A stretch of DNA of 64,000 nucleotides from assembly GCF_900115755.1 (NCBI RefSeq), contig NZ_FOXQ01000001.1, positions 372,001 to 436,000 on the forward strand. Reading direction: 5' to 3'. This DNA comes from Parafilimonas terrae (GTDB lineage: Bacteria; Bacteroidota; Bacteroidia; Chitinophagales; Chitinophagaceae). Below, piece by piece: positions 53,429 through 62,308 of this stretch; the stretch's first letter is position 1, and each line of letters opens with the position of its first letter. A model generated the notes under the pieces. The model searched no databases. It was not told the origin of the DNA and saw only the letters and a list, made by a program, of their open reading frames with translations. The position numbers and the translations under genes are program-made.

Positions 53429-53540
53429 CTTAAGAAATATTCAATAATCAATATGCAATAATCCCCGCCTGAAGGACAGGCAGGAATGTTCAATTATAAT
53501 CTTTTGCAAAATGAATATTGAATATTGAGCATTGATCATT
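53429..53540. repeat. AT-rich intergenic repeat, copy C, with nested GC-rich palindrome
   Basis: The segment begins CTTAAGAAATATTCAATAAT and ends near GAATATTGAGCATTGATC. It matches copy A (2029-2105) block by block. A GC-rich palindromic piece at 53463-53484 (GCCTGAAGGACAGGC core) is present here and lacking in copy A, so it looks like a separate small element inserted into the repeat. It fills part of the gap between the FAH and altronate dehydratase genes. Confidence 0.65.
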
Positions 53541-53587
53541 TACTGCTATCAGCCTGGCGCACCGGAGGCATCTGGCCGTATTTAAAT

Positions 53588-55240
53588 TTATAAAGATATT
53601 CCGCGTTTCCACGGAATAAAATCATCATGCAAACCTGCTTCTGCTTTAGCCTGCACATTGCCATTGGCAACATCAATTATGTAATTCAAAATTCTTTCAC
53701 CGGCCTGTTCAATCGTTTCATTGCCTTCTATAATGGGGCCGGTGTCAATGTCAATTATATCGGTCATTTTATTATACAGGGCAGTATTGGTAGATAGCTT
53801 TAATACCGGCGTTACAGGGTTGCCGGTTGGCGTGCCCAAGCCTGTTGTAAACAAAACAATATTGGCGCCTGCCCCCACTTCTGCCGTGGTGGATTCCACA
53901 TCGCTGCCGGGCGTGCATAATAAATTTAAACCGGGTTTCGAAACTTTACCGGGATAATCCAGCACATCGGTTACAGGAGAAGTGCCGCCTTTTTTTGCAG
54001 CGCCTGCAGATTTTATAGCATCTGTTATAAGCCCGTCTTTAATATTACCCGGCGAAGGATTGGCATAAAAACCGGAGCCAACATCCACAGCACGCTGGTT
54101 ATAAGTAGTCATTAGTTGCATGAAATTTTCTGCTGTATTATCATCAACGCAACGGTCGCTGAGTTCCTGTTCCACGCCGCAGAGCTCAGGAAATTCAGAT
54201 AAGATAACAGTGCCGCCCAATGCCACCAATATATCAGAAGTATAACCGATAGCAGGATTGGCGGAAATGCCTGAAAAACCATCTGAGCCACCACATTCCA
54301 GGCCAATGCACAATTTGCTTAAAGGCGCCGGTTTGCGTTCGAGTTCATTTGCCATTGCAAGGCCTTCAAACGTTTTTTTAATGGCTTCGCCCAACAATTT
54401 TTTTTCGTTGCCGATCTTTTGCTGTTCAAGTAATATTAAAGGCTTTGAAAAATTTGCATCACGTTTTTCAATTTCTTCTTTTAACGTTGCCAACTGGGCG
54501 TTTTGGCAGCCCAGGCTTAAAACTGTTGCACCAGCCACATTGGGATGTGTAATATAACCGGCCAGCAGGCCGCATAAAGCCCTTGCATCATCGCGTGTGC
54601 CGCCGCAGCCCATAGTGTGGGTTAAAAATTTTATACCGTCAACGTTTGGGAATACCTTTTTATTTTCCAACACAAATTCATCTTCATCTGCAAACATCAG
54701 ATCATATTCCTTATTGCCGCTCTCATATTCGCGTATCATACGCTGCACCATAGCTTCATAAGGCGATTCTTTTGGAGCATATCCGAGCGCTTTCATAAAG
54801 GCTTCCTGCAATACGTCCACATTTTTGTTTTCGCAAAAAACCATTGGAATTACTATCCAAAAATTTCTTGTGCCAACAGCGCCATCTGCGCGGTGATAGC
54901 CATTAAAGGTTTTGTTTTCAAAAGCGGCAACATCAGGCTTGTGCCATTCTGTGTGCCTTTCCTTTAATTCAAAACTGCCTGAAGCGTGTTTTACATTTTT
55001 TATGGAAAGCAGGCCACCCTTTGGTATAAAGCTCATGGCTTTGCCTACCAATACGCCATACATAAATATTTCATCGCCCTCATTTAAATCAACCAGGGCA
55101 TACTTATGCTTGGCGGGAATGTTCTCCTGTATTTCAACCTGTGGCAAAGCAGGCTGGTTAATTTGCTCTCCTTTGTACAAAACCGTTAATGCAACGGCTA
55201 CATTATCTTTCGGGTGAATGCGTAAAGCTTTTGTTTGCAT
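53588..55240 (-). CDS. UxaA-family altronate/galactarate-type dehydratase
   Basis: The protein has 550 residues. The N-terminal SAF domain (about 1-100) shows NVAVALTVL, GDEIFMYGVLVGKAM. The main UxaA part has GAVGTRNFWIVIPMVFC, FLTHTMGCGGTRDDAR, VLSLGCQNAQ, LECGGSDGFSGISANPAIG and a C-terminal TTGLGTPTGNPVTPVLKLSTN. Members remove water from altronate or similar sugar acids to give 2-keto-3-deoxy acids, with an Fe2+ centre. The FAH-type gene downstream could take the product further. The substrate could be altronate or another hexonate/pentonate; not decided by sequence. Confidence 0.9.
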   Translation of the reverse strand: MQTKALRIHPKDNVAVALTVLYKGEQINQPALPQVEIQENIPAKHKYALVDLNEGDEIFMYGVLVGKAMSFIPKGGLLSIKNVKHASGSFELKERHTEWHKPDVAAFENKTFNGYHRADGAVGTRNFWIVIPMVFCENKNVDVLQEAFMKALGYAPKESPYEAMVQRMIREYESGNKEYDLMFADEDEFVLENKKVFPNVDGIKFLTHTMGCGGTRDDARALCGLLAGYITHPNVAGATVLSLGCQNAQLATLKEEIEKRDANFSKPLILLEQQKIGNEKKLLGEAIKKTFEGLAMANELERKPAPLSKLCIGLECGGSDGFSGISANPAIGYTSDILVALGGTVILSEFPELCGVEQELSDRCVDDNTAENFMQLMTTYNQRAVDVGSGFYANPSPGNIKDGLITDAIKSAGAAKKGGTSPVTDVLDYPGKVSKPGLNLLCTPGSDVESTTAEVGAGANIVLFTTGLGTPTGNPVTPVLKLSTNTALYNKMTDIIDIDTGPIIEGNETIEQAGERILNYIIDVANGNVQAKAEAGLHDDFIPWKRGISL

Positions 55241-55454
55241 AAAATTTAATAACAGGTTGCTTAATGTTAAAGCTTCCTAAATAAACAGGAATAGCTATAC
55301 AAAATTTATTTCGCCGGTAAATACTAATTGTATTTTAGCAACCGCGAATTTATTTGTTTAATAGTTACACTTTACAAAACAGATGCACCTTTTGCCGAAA
55401 AACAAATCAACTGTACAAGTGAGTGGCTCCCGAAAAAAACGGGACAGGCTAACT

Positions 55455-56795
55455 ATGCTGCCGCAAAGCTCTAAAACCCGTTATATAAAAATTATATCAG
55501 TAAAGCGAAGTTTACTGGCTGCTTTGCTGTTCACGGCAGGCATTACTTGTTTCGGGCAGCAAACACTAACGCTTGACAGTGCTATAGCTATTGCATTGCG
55601 CAACAGTTATGATATTGAAATAGCAAGAAATAATGTTGAAGCTGCAGACATTAGTAACAGTTATGGTATGGCAGGCGGGCTGCCTGTTGTTACGGGCACG
55701 GCTACCGACAGGGAGCAACTGAATGCCGTAAATCAAAGAATAAGCACCGGGGAACATATTAACCGTAAATCTGCTGCAGGCAACAGCGCCACGGCTGGGG
55801 TGCAGGGCAGTATTCTTTTATATAACGGCATGCAGGTGGTGGCAACCAAACACCGCCTGGAGGAACTGGAGAAGCAAAGCCAGGAATACCTGAATGCAAA
55901 TATTATAAACACCATTGCCACGGTAATGACGCAGTACTACGATGTAGTGCGCCAGCAGAGCTATTTAACTACGCTTGATACTTCCATTGCAGTAAGCCAG
56001 CAACGTGTGGATATTATAAAAACGCAATTAGATGTTGGGCTGGCAAATAATGCGGACCTTTTTCAATCGCAGCTTGATTTGAATGCATTGATACAATCCA
56101 GAAAATTACAGGAGCTTGCTATTGAACAGGCCAAAACAAGTTTATTAACCTCACTTACTTTAAAACCAGACAGCAATATTGTAATTACTGATTCAATAAC
56201 CGTTGACCAAAGCCTGATGCTGGAAGATGTAATGAACAATATTTATCAAAGCCCCGATATTACGGCAGCCAGCATGCAGGTTACAATAAACCGGTTAATA
56301 GAAAAAGAAACCGCAGCGCAGCGATATCCTTCATTGTATGCCAACGCAGGATACAACTATAACCGTTCGCAAACGGCTGCGGGCAATGTATTACTTAATC
56401 AAACATACGGGCCGTATGTGGGCGTGAGCCTGACCATACCTATTTATAATGGGTCTGTTTATAAACGCCAGCAAAAAATAGCGGCGATAAATACAGAGAA
56501 TGCACGGCTGCAGGAGGACATTATAGTGCGTGACAACACTTCCAATGCTGTGAAGAATTACCAGGCCTATCAGAAATCTTTGCAGCAATTGCAAACGCAG
56601 CAGGAGAGTTATGCACTTGCCAAACAATTGCTTGATCTTGTGTTACTGAAATTCCAGGCACGTGTTGCCACTATTGTTGATGTAAAGAATGCGCAGGAAA
56701 GTTTTGCCAATGCAGGTTATCTTTTGGTAAACATGAGCTATGCTGCTAAGGCTGCTGAAATTGAAATGAAGCGGCTTACGTACAAGTTGCGATAA
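55455..56795 (+). CDS. TolC-family outer-membrane efflux protein
   Basis: The start at 55455 (MLPQSSKTRYIKI) is chosen; 55383 adds 24 basic residues. The protein has 446 residues with a signal peptide ending at CFGQ. Two OEP repeats: the first with LTLDSAIAIALRNSYDIEIARNN and long helices (QSYLTTLDTSIAVSQQRVDI), the second with NRLIEKETAAQRYPSLYANAGY, and strands VGVSLTIPIYNGSVYKRQQ. It forms the trimeric outer-membrane duct of tripartite efflux or type I secretion. Inner-membrane partners (RND pump, membrane-fusion protein) are not next to it. It converges with a hypothetical gene 3 bases away. Confidence 0.92.
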   Translation: MLPQSSKTRYIKIISVKRSLLAALLFTAGITCFGQQTLTLDSAIAIALRNSYDIEIARNNVEAADISNSYGMAGGLPVVTGTATDREQLNAVNQRISTGEHINRKSAAGNSATAGVQGSILLYNGMQVVATKHRLEELEKQSQEYLNANIINTIATVMTQYYDVVRQQSYLTTLDTSIAVSQQRVDIIKTQLDVGLANNADLFQSQLDLNALIQSRKLQELAIEQAKTSLLTSLTLKPDSNIVITDSITVDQSLMLEDVMNNIYQSPDITAASMQVTINRLIEKETAAQRYPSLYANAGYNYNRSQTAAGNVLLNQTYGPYVGVSLTIPIYNGSVYKRQQKIAAINTENARLQEDIIVRDNTSNAVKNYQAYQKSLQQLQTQQESYALAKQLLDLVLLKFQARVATIVDVKNAQESFANAGYLLVNMSYAAKAAEIEMKRLTYKLR

Positions 56796-56798
56796 ATA

Positions 56799-57491
56799 TT
56801 ATTGTTGTATTTGCTTTATAAAATCAATAAGCTTTATAAGGTCTTCTTTTTTATCCAGGTTAATATTATTATCATTCATAAATGTTTCAATCGCTGTTTT
56901 ATTGGCATTGAACATGGTGAAAATATTCTTTTTTAAAGCAGGGTTAAAGTTGTTGAATCTATCAGCTATAAAATAATAGGTTTCTTTATGCAATAAAATT
57001 TTGTTGGCTATTTCAAGCTTTGAAACCTGGTTGTTTGCACCATAATAGCTTATGTTACTAATAGAAGAAGTTGAAGTCATTTGACCGTATCCACTTTTCT
57101 TTATTTCATCAACTTTTTTTAAAACCTCAATCTTTCCAAATTTGGCCGCCGCATTTCCGTATATTAATTGTACATAAACTTTATTATAATAAAACGTATC
57201 GTTTTGTATGGTTATGTATTTAATAAGCCCTTCGTCGGCAAGCGCCATTGTATCGCCTGAATATTGTATAAACTGCATTTCGCCGTTGAAGATGTTTAAA
57301 TTAAGATTACCGCTTGAAGCAGTACCATTTTTAAAATAAACAATGCCTGCTTTAAATTGCGGGTATTGATAAATAACACTGTCACCTAAAGCATTTTTTA
57401 CATCTTCGCCTGGCTTCACAAGCCATTCTTTGTTTTGGGAATAAATGTTATAATGCATTATTAAGGCAGCTATAATCAGTGAGAATTTCAT
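56799..57491 (-). CDS. Secreted hypothetical protein
   Basis: The protein has 230 residues. A signal peptide ends near NIYSQ (residue 19). The mature part is mainly beta-strand in the first 120 residues (FKAGIVYFKNGTASSGNLNLN, FIQYSGDTMALADE) and helical in the last 80 (KKNIFTMFNANKTAIETF, KKEDLIKLIDFIKQ). No family was recognised. It converges with the TolC-like gene. The next gene on the same strand, a carboxypeptidase-like domain protein, lies 73 bases upstream. Confidence 0.7.
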   Translation of the reverse strand: MKFSLIIAALIMHYNIYSQNKEWLVKPGEDVKNALGDSVIYQYPQFKAGIVYFKNGTASSGNLNLNIFNGEMQFIQYSGDTMALADEGLIKYITIQNDTFYYNKVYVQLIYGNAAAKFGKIEVLKKVDEIKKSGYGQMTSTSSISNISYYGANNQVSKLEIANKILLHKETYYFIADRFNNFNPALKKNIFTMFNANKTAIETFMNDNNINLDKKEDLIKLIDFIKQIQQ

Positions 57492-57564
57492 GGCAGGCGG
57501 TATTAAATTAAAAGCATATTGTAATATAATAAATCATTATTAAACCTCGCCCGCTTTATGATGG

Positions 57565-58722
57565 CTATTTGCCATACTTATAATCAAACGGCAGCATTCT
57601 TGAAATTTTTTCGCTCCATCCCCAATAACCTGTATTTAACAGCGCCAACTGCGGATGGAAATTACCATTCGCATCAACCTGCAAAGTAACTTTTTCCAGC
57701 AGTGTTATTTCTGAAGCCATGTTTGCACTGCTGCGCGGAAAACTTCTGAGAAAAGCATCGGGTACTTTCTTTTTATTGTAGTTGATATAAAGATAATTAT
57801 CAAATTCAAAGCCTGCGGTTATATCATTAATACCAAACGCAATGCTGTCGCCGGTTAACTTGCCTGAGTATATAATTGATTTTTCATCTGGTTCTGCAAG
57901 AATATTTTCATAATATTTCGAACTGTCTTCAGGCATCGGGTTGTATTTCAGCATCAACCTTATTCTTTTCTTTTCTTCATTTTCTATTTTACGCATCCTG
58001 AATACATCAAAGCCTTCTTCAACAATAACATTTCTGCACAGGCTTCGCATAAAATGCATTTGCGACCCTTCATATACTTCTTTTCTTTTTGCCTGCCACC
58101 TTTTTTGCCTGTAACCGCTACCCCGCATTTCTGTAAATAAAGGATAGCCCTGGTAAAAAAGATATTTGTTAGTAAAGTCGTATGTAAACTCTTCAAGCTG
58201 GTATTGAATTTTATAACCCAGCGCTTTATTAATGATGGTTAATGGCTCAAATGCAATTGCCTGGAGCGTTTTAGCTTTCTTATCATGCCTGAACCTGATT
58301 GTTTTGGTGTTTTGTATAACGCATTGCCGGGCTTCATCTGTTGTTCCAATAAAAAGGTCAATAAAAAATTTGCCCCAGTTGGCCCAGCCATCTTTTTCAA
58401 AAGGTACGAGCACAACATCTTCAAGCTGGTGATCGGAAGGAGAAAGATAAACATTAAAGGGGTTGCTTATTGTATTGGTAGCATAAGTTTTTGTTGCATA
58501 TCCAATATATGAAAAAACTATTTGATAGGCGCCCTGCGGAATGGATAAGCTAAAACTTCCATCCTGTTTTGTTATGGTGCCTGCGCTGGTATTGCTTATA
58601 AAAACACTAACGTTGGCAAGTGGCTGGCTGGTAGCCGAATCAATAACCTTTCCCTGCAATGTTAATTGCGCAAAAAGGCTTTGTGCAATTAACATTAAAC
58701 AGAATATGAACAATGCCCTCAT
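57565..58722 (-). CDS. Protein with carboxypeptidase-like regulatory domain
   Basis: The start at 58722 (MRALFIFCLMLIAQ) gives a signal peptide; the ATG at 58740 adds six residues. The protein has 385 residues. Residues 20-105 form the carboxypeptidase-D-like regulatory domain often seen at the N-terminus of TonB receptors (LQGKVIDSATSQPLANVSVF, FSLSIPQGAYQIVFSYIGY). The rest, about 280 residues, has no plug or barrel signature and seems soluble or surface-attached. It starts 30 bases after the frameshifted TonB receptor gene on the same strand, so the two are probably co-transcribed. Confidence 0.8.
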   Translation of the reverse strand: MRALFIFCLMLIAQSLFAQLTLQGKVIDSATSQPLANVSVFISNTSAGTITKQDGSFSLSIPQGAYQIVFSYIGYATKTYATNTISNPFNVYLSPSDHQLEDVVLVPFEKDGWANWGKFFIDLFIGTTDEARQCVIQNTKTIRFRHDKKAKTLQAIAFEPLTIINKALGYKIQYQLEEFTYDFTNKYLFYQGYPLFTEMRGSGYRQKRWQAKRKEVYEGSQMHFMRSLCRNVIVEEGFDVFRMRKIENEEKKRIRLMLKYNPMPEDSSKYYENILAEPDEKSIIYSGKLTGDSIAFGINDITAGFEFDNYLYINYNKKKVPDAFLRSFPRSSANMASEITLLEKVTLQVDANGNFHPQLALLNTGYWGWSEKISRMLPFDYKYGK

Positions 58723-58751
58723 GCATCGAAAATAGGGCAAAACCTTTATAA

Positions 58752-60901
58752 CTAAAATTTTAGTTTAATGCCGCCATTCACCACAAAGCCATCCAATGGT
58801 GCATAAATATCACGGAAGATTGGGTTATCGATAGTCCCGGTATAAATCGTATCAAATTTTGTTTGCCTTACATCGAGAATATTCTCAAAATTGATGAACA
58901 CAGAAAACTTATCCCAGCATTTTTCAGCCATAGCGCCACACATCCAGTATGATTTTCCCATCGCACCATCGGTTAACTTTTGCGGGCTGTAATAATAGGC
59001 TTCAAGGCCAATCTTTATATCATCTTCCTTTTCATACATCAATACATTATTTAAACGATGCCTCGGCGTAAGCGGAAACCAGCTTTCAGTATTGTTATAA
59101 TGGCTATTCACACCAGCATACGTATAACCAATAAACAGTTTGAAATTGCTGTATGTAAAACGCAGGTTGGTTTCAAGCCCTTTTGTATCAATATGGCCAT
59201 TGGCATTTACAAATGCTTTATTGCCTTCACTTGTATCTTTTAATACCTGCGGGTTATGCAGCTTCGTATAAAACAACAAAACATTGGCACTAAAACCGAG
59301 CCTGCCAATATGGGTTTTGTAATTGAAATCAACATTGCCGCCCACCGATTTTTCGTTAATGGCTGTTGCTTCATTTATTGGAAGAATATGCTGAAACTGT
59401 ATCCGCTCCGCATCTTCTGTAAATACTGTTGGTGTTTTATACCCCAAGCCGCCGCCCAGTCTTGCTGTAAATGCAGGCGATACTTTAAACATGGCTGAAA
59501 TGCGTGGCAACAATTCAAAACCATATTGTTTTACATAGTCGCCGCGCAATCCTGTTTCGAGGCTAAAGTGGCTTGCCGGTGTCCAGGTGTTTTGCACAAA
59601 TACACCATAAGTATTATAATGATAATTTCTTAAAAGCATTGTGTTATGCTGCTTCTCTTTAAAATCATCTGTCAGGAAATTCAATCCTGCTATCCACAAA
59701 GCCTTTTCTTTTTTTGCAGTAAAATTCAATTCAGAATAAGATGATTGCTGCCTGCCCTGGAAGATGTAACCGGGAATTGCTATTAACCGGTTAAACCCGG
59801 AATAACTGTTTTTAAATTGAAGCGTTGAATTATCATTCAGTTTATGCTGAATATCTAACTGGGTTGAAAAACGGTCTGTATTATTCTTTTCAAAATAGCC
59901 GGGCGTGTTGTGCTTTATATAATTCATATTGCCGCCTGTTCTGTTCTCGGTTATATAACTAAACCCAATATTGGCATTGGTTTTATCGCCATATAAAAAA
60001 AGCTTTGGATTGATGGTGTAACGTTTAAACTTTGGAATAGCGGTTAATTCAATGCCTGCTGGATCATAAGCGGCGCCTGCGTTTGCCGAGCCAAACAATG
60101 TAATGCCAATATGCTTAAACCGCTGGCTGTAAAAGCTGCTGAGGTCCAGGCCTTTTGCTGATGTTGCGTTGGCAAGAAAACTCAGCTCCCTTTTTCACGC
60201 GGCGTTTTGGAAACGAGGTTTACGAGGCCTGCGATAGCGCCGCCGCCATATAAAGGAGAAAGCGAACCTTTAATTACTTCTGCCTGTTTAAGATCGAGCG
60301 GCGCCACCTGCATCAAACTTAAGCCCCCGGAGAATCCGGCATATAAAGGAAAACCATCGCGCAACAGTTGTGTATATCTGCCGTCAAGCCCTTGTATCCT
60401 TATACTTGAATTGGCAGATGTGGCAGATGTTTGCTGCGTTTGAATGCCGGTACTTTCATTCAGCATCATGCGTATATCACCAGGTTTCATATTAGCCTTT
60501 TCTTCCAGTTCTTCGCCCGATATGGTTTCAACGCGTGTTGGAATATCGCCGATGGTGCGGCTGGTTCTTGTTGCAGTTACCACTACATCATCTTCCTGTT
60601 CTTCCGCTTCATCCAGCAATATCATTACAACATTTTCATTTGGCACGTTGAGCTTTATTGTTTTTTCTTCAAAGCCTATATAAGAGATTTTAATATTGTA
60701 AACACCCTTTGCAATGTTTGTAAAAGCAATCATGCCAAGGCTGTCTGCTACTAATGTTTTATTGATGGGAACAATAGTAGCCGTGGCGCCTGCAAGCGGC
60801 GTTTTATCTTCAGTAGTTTGTATGGATAATTTAATGGTGTATTGAGAATATGCTATATGCGCATATAACATTACCATGATTAATAATAATAGTTTCTTCA
60901 T
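58752..60901 (-). pseudogene. TonB-dependent receptor split by a -1 frameshift
   Basis: The 5' part (60901-60182, 239 residues) has a signal peptide, a carboxypeptidase-like domain (about 20-95), a TonB box region (DDVVVTATRTSRTIGDIPTRVE) and most of the plug (RIQGLDGRYTQLLRDG, LSPLYGGGAIAGLVNLVS). It stops just after KTPREKG. In the -1 frame the protein goes on at once as ELSFLANATSAKG through the barrel to the terminal GGIKLKF at 58752. The break lies in an A5G3 run; one extra G would restore a protein of about 716 residues. It may be a true mutation, a phase-variable run, or a sequencing error. Together with the Cys-rich gene upstream it suggests metal uptake or export. Confidence 0.85.
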
Positions 60902-60943
60902 GTAAAAAAAGTTGGTTAATAAATGCTGGATTGCGCTGAATTA

Positions 60944-61249
60944 TTAACCTAACCGCGGAGGCTGAAAAAGCGATGGATGATATTCTGATGAAGAAGAAAG
61001 GTAGTAATCGTTATAAACAATCTCTTTCCTGAAAATAGCAGGCTCTATTGCAGCGATAATATTATTGGTAAAATTGTGTGCAGATGAGCAAACACAGAAA
61101 GGTGAACAATTATCGCAATTGTTTTTTTGCTTATTGTTTGCAGCCTGTTGGATTTGCTGTTTCTCTTCACATTTGTCAAAAAAAGAGCAGGGCACAATTA
61201 TGCTGAACAAAATATATAAAAGTAATATGGAGCAGAGCCATTTTTTCAC
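60944..61249 (-). CDS. Small Cys-rich secreted protein, DUF6660-like
   Basis: The protein has 101 residues and begins at GTG 61249. A signal peptide (KKWLCSILLLYILFSIIVPC) is followed by a Lys/Gln/Asn stretch and CDNCSPFCVC (cysteines 45, 48, 52, 54), and a polar tail ending in PPRLG. Short secreted proteins with this SPFC.C motif lie before TonB receptors in Bacteroidota and fit the DUF6660 group as I remember it. A metal-binding role, for example copper, is an inference from the cysteines. The frameshifted receptor gene starts 42 bases downstream on the same strand. Confidence 0.6.
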   Translation of the reverse strand: MKKWLCSILLLYILFSIIVPCSFFDKCEEKQQIQQAANNKQKNNCDNCSPFCVCSSAHNFTNNIIAAIEPAIFRKEIVYNDYYLSSSSEYHPSLFQPPRLG

Positions 61250-61371
61250 GGCGCAAAAATAGTTAAACCATTAAGTAAATAAATTATACCGGCCAGTTAA
61301 TATTGACTCAAATATTGATTAGCGTAAAAGCTTTAAGATTAGTGCACATTAATGCATTCAATATGCGCAAT

Positions 61372-61406
61372 AAAAAACCGCGCTGAGTTTTTCAACGCGG
61401 TTTTTG
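61372..61406. terminator. Bidirectional intrinsic terminator after the Bax-inhibitor-1 gene
   Basis: The arms AAAAACCGCG (61373-61382) and CGCGGTTTTT (61396-61405) pair perfectly, with T runs on both strands. It lies 17 bases past the stop of the minus-strand yccA-like gene. Confidence 0.9.
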
Positions 61407-61422
61407 GTGAGACTTCTACTAT

Positions 61423-62184
61423 TTATTTCCTGCCGGCGAAGCGGCTTAATAATTTTAAAATTTCAATGTACAACCAAACCATGGTTACGAGCAAACCAAA
61501 AGCGCCGTACCATTCCATATATTTGGGAGCGCCCATCTCAGCGCCTTTTTCTATCATATCAAAATCTATGATAAGGTTTAAAGCAGCAATAGCAACAATA
61601 AACAATGAAATGCCAATGCCTAATAAAGAGCTGTCGTACATGAATGGAATATTCACGCCAAATACTCTTAACAGCAATGTAATAACATAAAATATTGCAA
61701 TGCCTGCAGTGGCGGCAAATATGGTTGATTTGAATTTTTCGGTTGCTTTTATCACCCTGAAATTATACAGCAGGAACATGGCGAGTGCCACGCCAAAAGT
61801 TAAGCCCACAGCCTGCATAACAAGGCCGGGATATTTTTCGCTGAAAGCATCATTCAATACAGCCGATATGGCGCCAAGAAAGAGGCCTTCCAATATTCCG
61901 TAAGCCGGTGAAAGATAAGGCGCCAGTGTTGGCTTAAAACAAATAGCCAATACAGAAATTAAACCGCCAATTATACCAACCCACATTAAAGTGGTCATGG
62001 TTTGCGACTGGTTGTTATAATACAAATACCACGTATAAGAAGCTGCGGCCAGCACCATAAATAAAAGAAACCCGAATTTTCCAATAGAGCCGCGGACAGT
62101 CATAACGCCGGTATCGCTTTGATCCAGCGAACGGCTGAAAATTTTTTGAGATAAGGTTGGATTATCTGATTGAAAAAGTGCCAT
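61423..62184 (-). CDS. Bax inhibitor-1 / YccA family membrane protein
   Basis: The protein has 253 residues. After a polar N-terminus (FSRSLDQSDTGVMTVRGSIGK) come seven membrane helices, including AAASYTWYLYYN, MWVGIIGGLISVLAICF, SPAYGILEGLFLGAISAVLN, FGVALAMFLLYN, and the last YGAFGLLVTMVWLYIEILKLL. The conserved ILEGLFLGAIS segment and late acidic residue are typical of the YccA/BI-1 group. The family conducts calcium or modulates membrane proteases; the function here is unknown. It is a single gene with its own terminator. Confidence 0.93.
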   Translation of the reverse strand: MALFQSDNPTLSQKIFSRSLDQSDTGVMTVRGSIGKFGFLLFMVLAAASYTWYLYYNNQSQTMTTLMWVGIIGGLISVLAICFKPTLAPYLSPAYGILEGLFLGAISAVLNDAFSEKYPGLVMQAVGLTFGVALAMFLLYNFRVIKATEKFKSTIFAATAGIAIFYVITLLLRVFGVNIPFMYDSSLLGIGISLFIVAIAALNLIIDFDMIEKGAEMGAPKYMEWYGAFGLLVTMVWLYIEILKLLSRFAGRK

Positions 62185-62277
62185 AATTATTCATTTTTAG
62201 ATGCGTGAAGATAGCTGAAAATTTATTTGAAGAATAGTTAATTTGTATATGTAATGATGGTTTTTGACAACCGGTTC

Positions 62278-62308
62278 AATAGCTCACAGCTGAAGCCTGA
62301 TAGCTCAG
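62278..62308. repeat. AGCTCA-type inverted repeat after the GH92 gene
   Basis: The sequence AATAGCTCACAGCTGA followed by GCCTGATAGCTCAGCTATT contains several overlapping AGCT-centred inverted repeats. The words (AGCTCACAGCTGA) are like those of short intergenic repeats elsewhere in Bacteroidota. It begins directly at the stop codon of the mannosidase gene. Confidence 0.4.

Noticed and set aside
60182-60200. Programmed -1 frameshift at the AAAAAGGG run of the TonB receptor
   Set aside because: The codon phase (GAA AAA GGG AGC) does not match a standard slippery heptamer, and TonB receptors are not known to use programmed frameshifting. A simple deletion or sequencing error is more likely.
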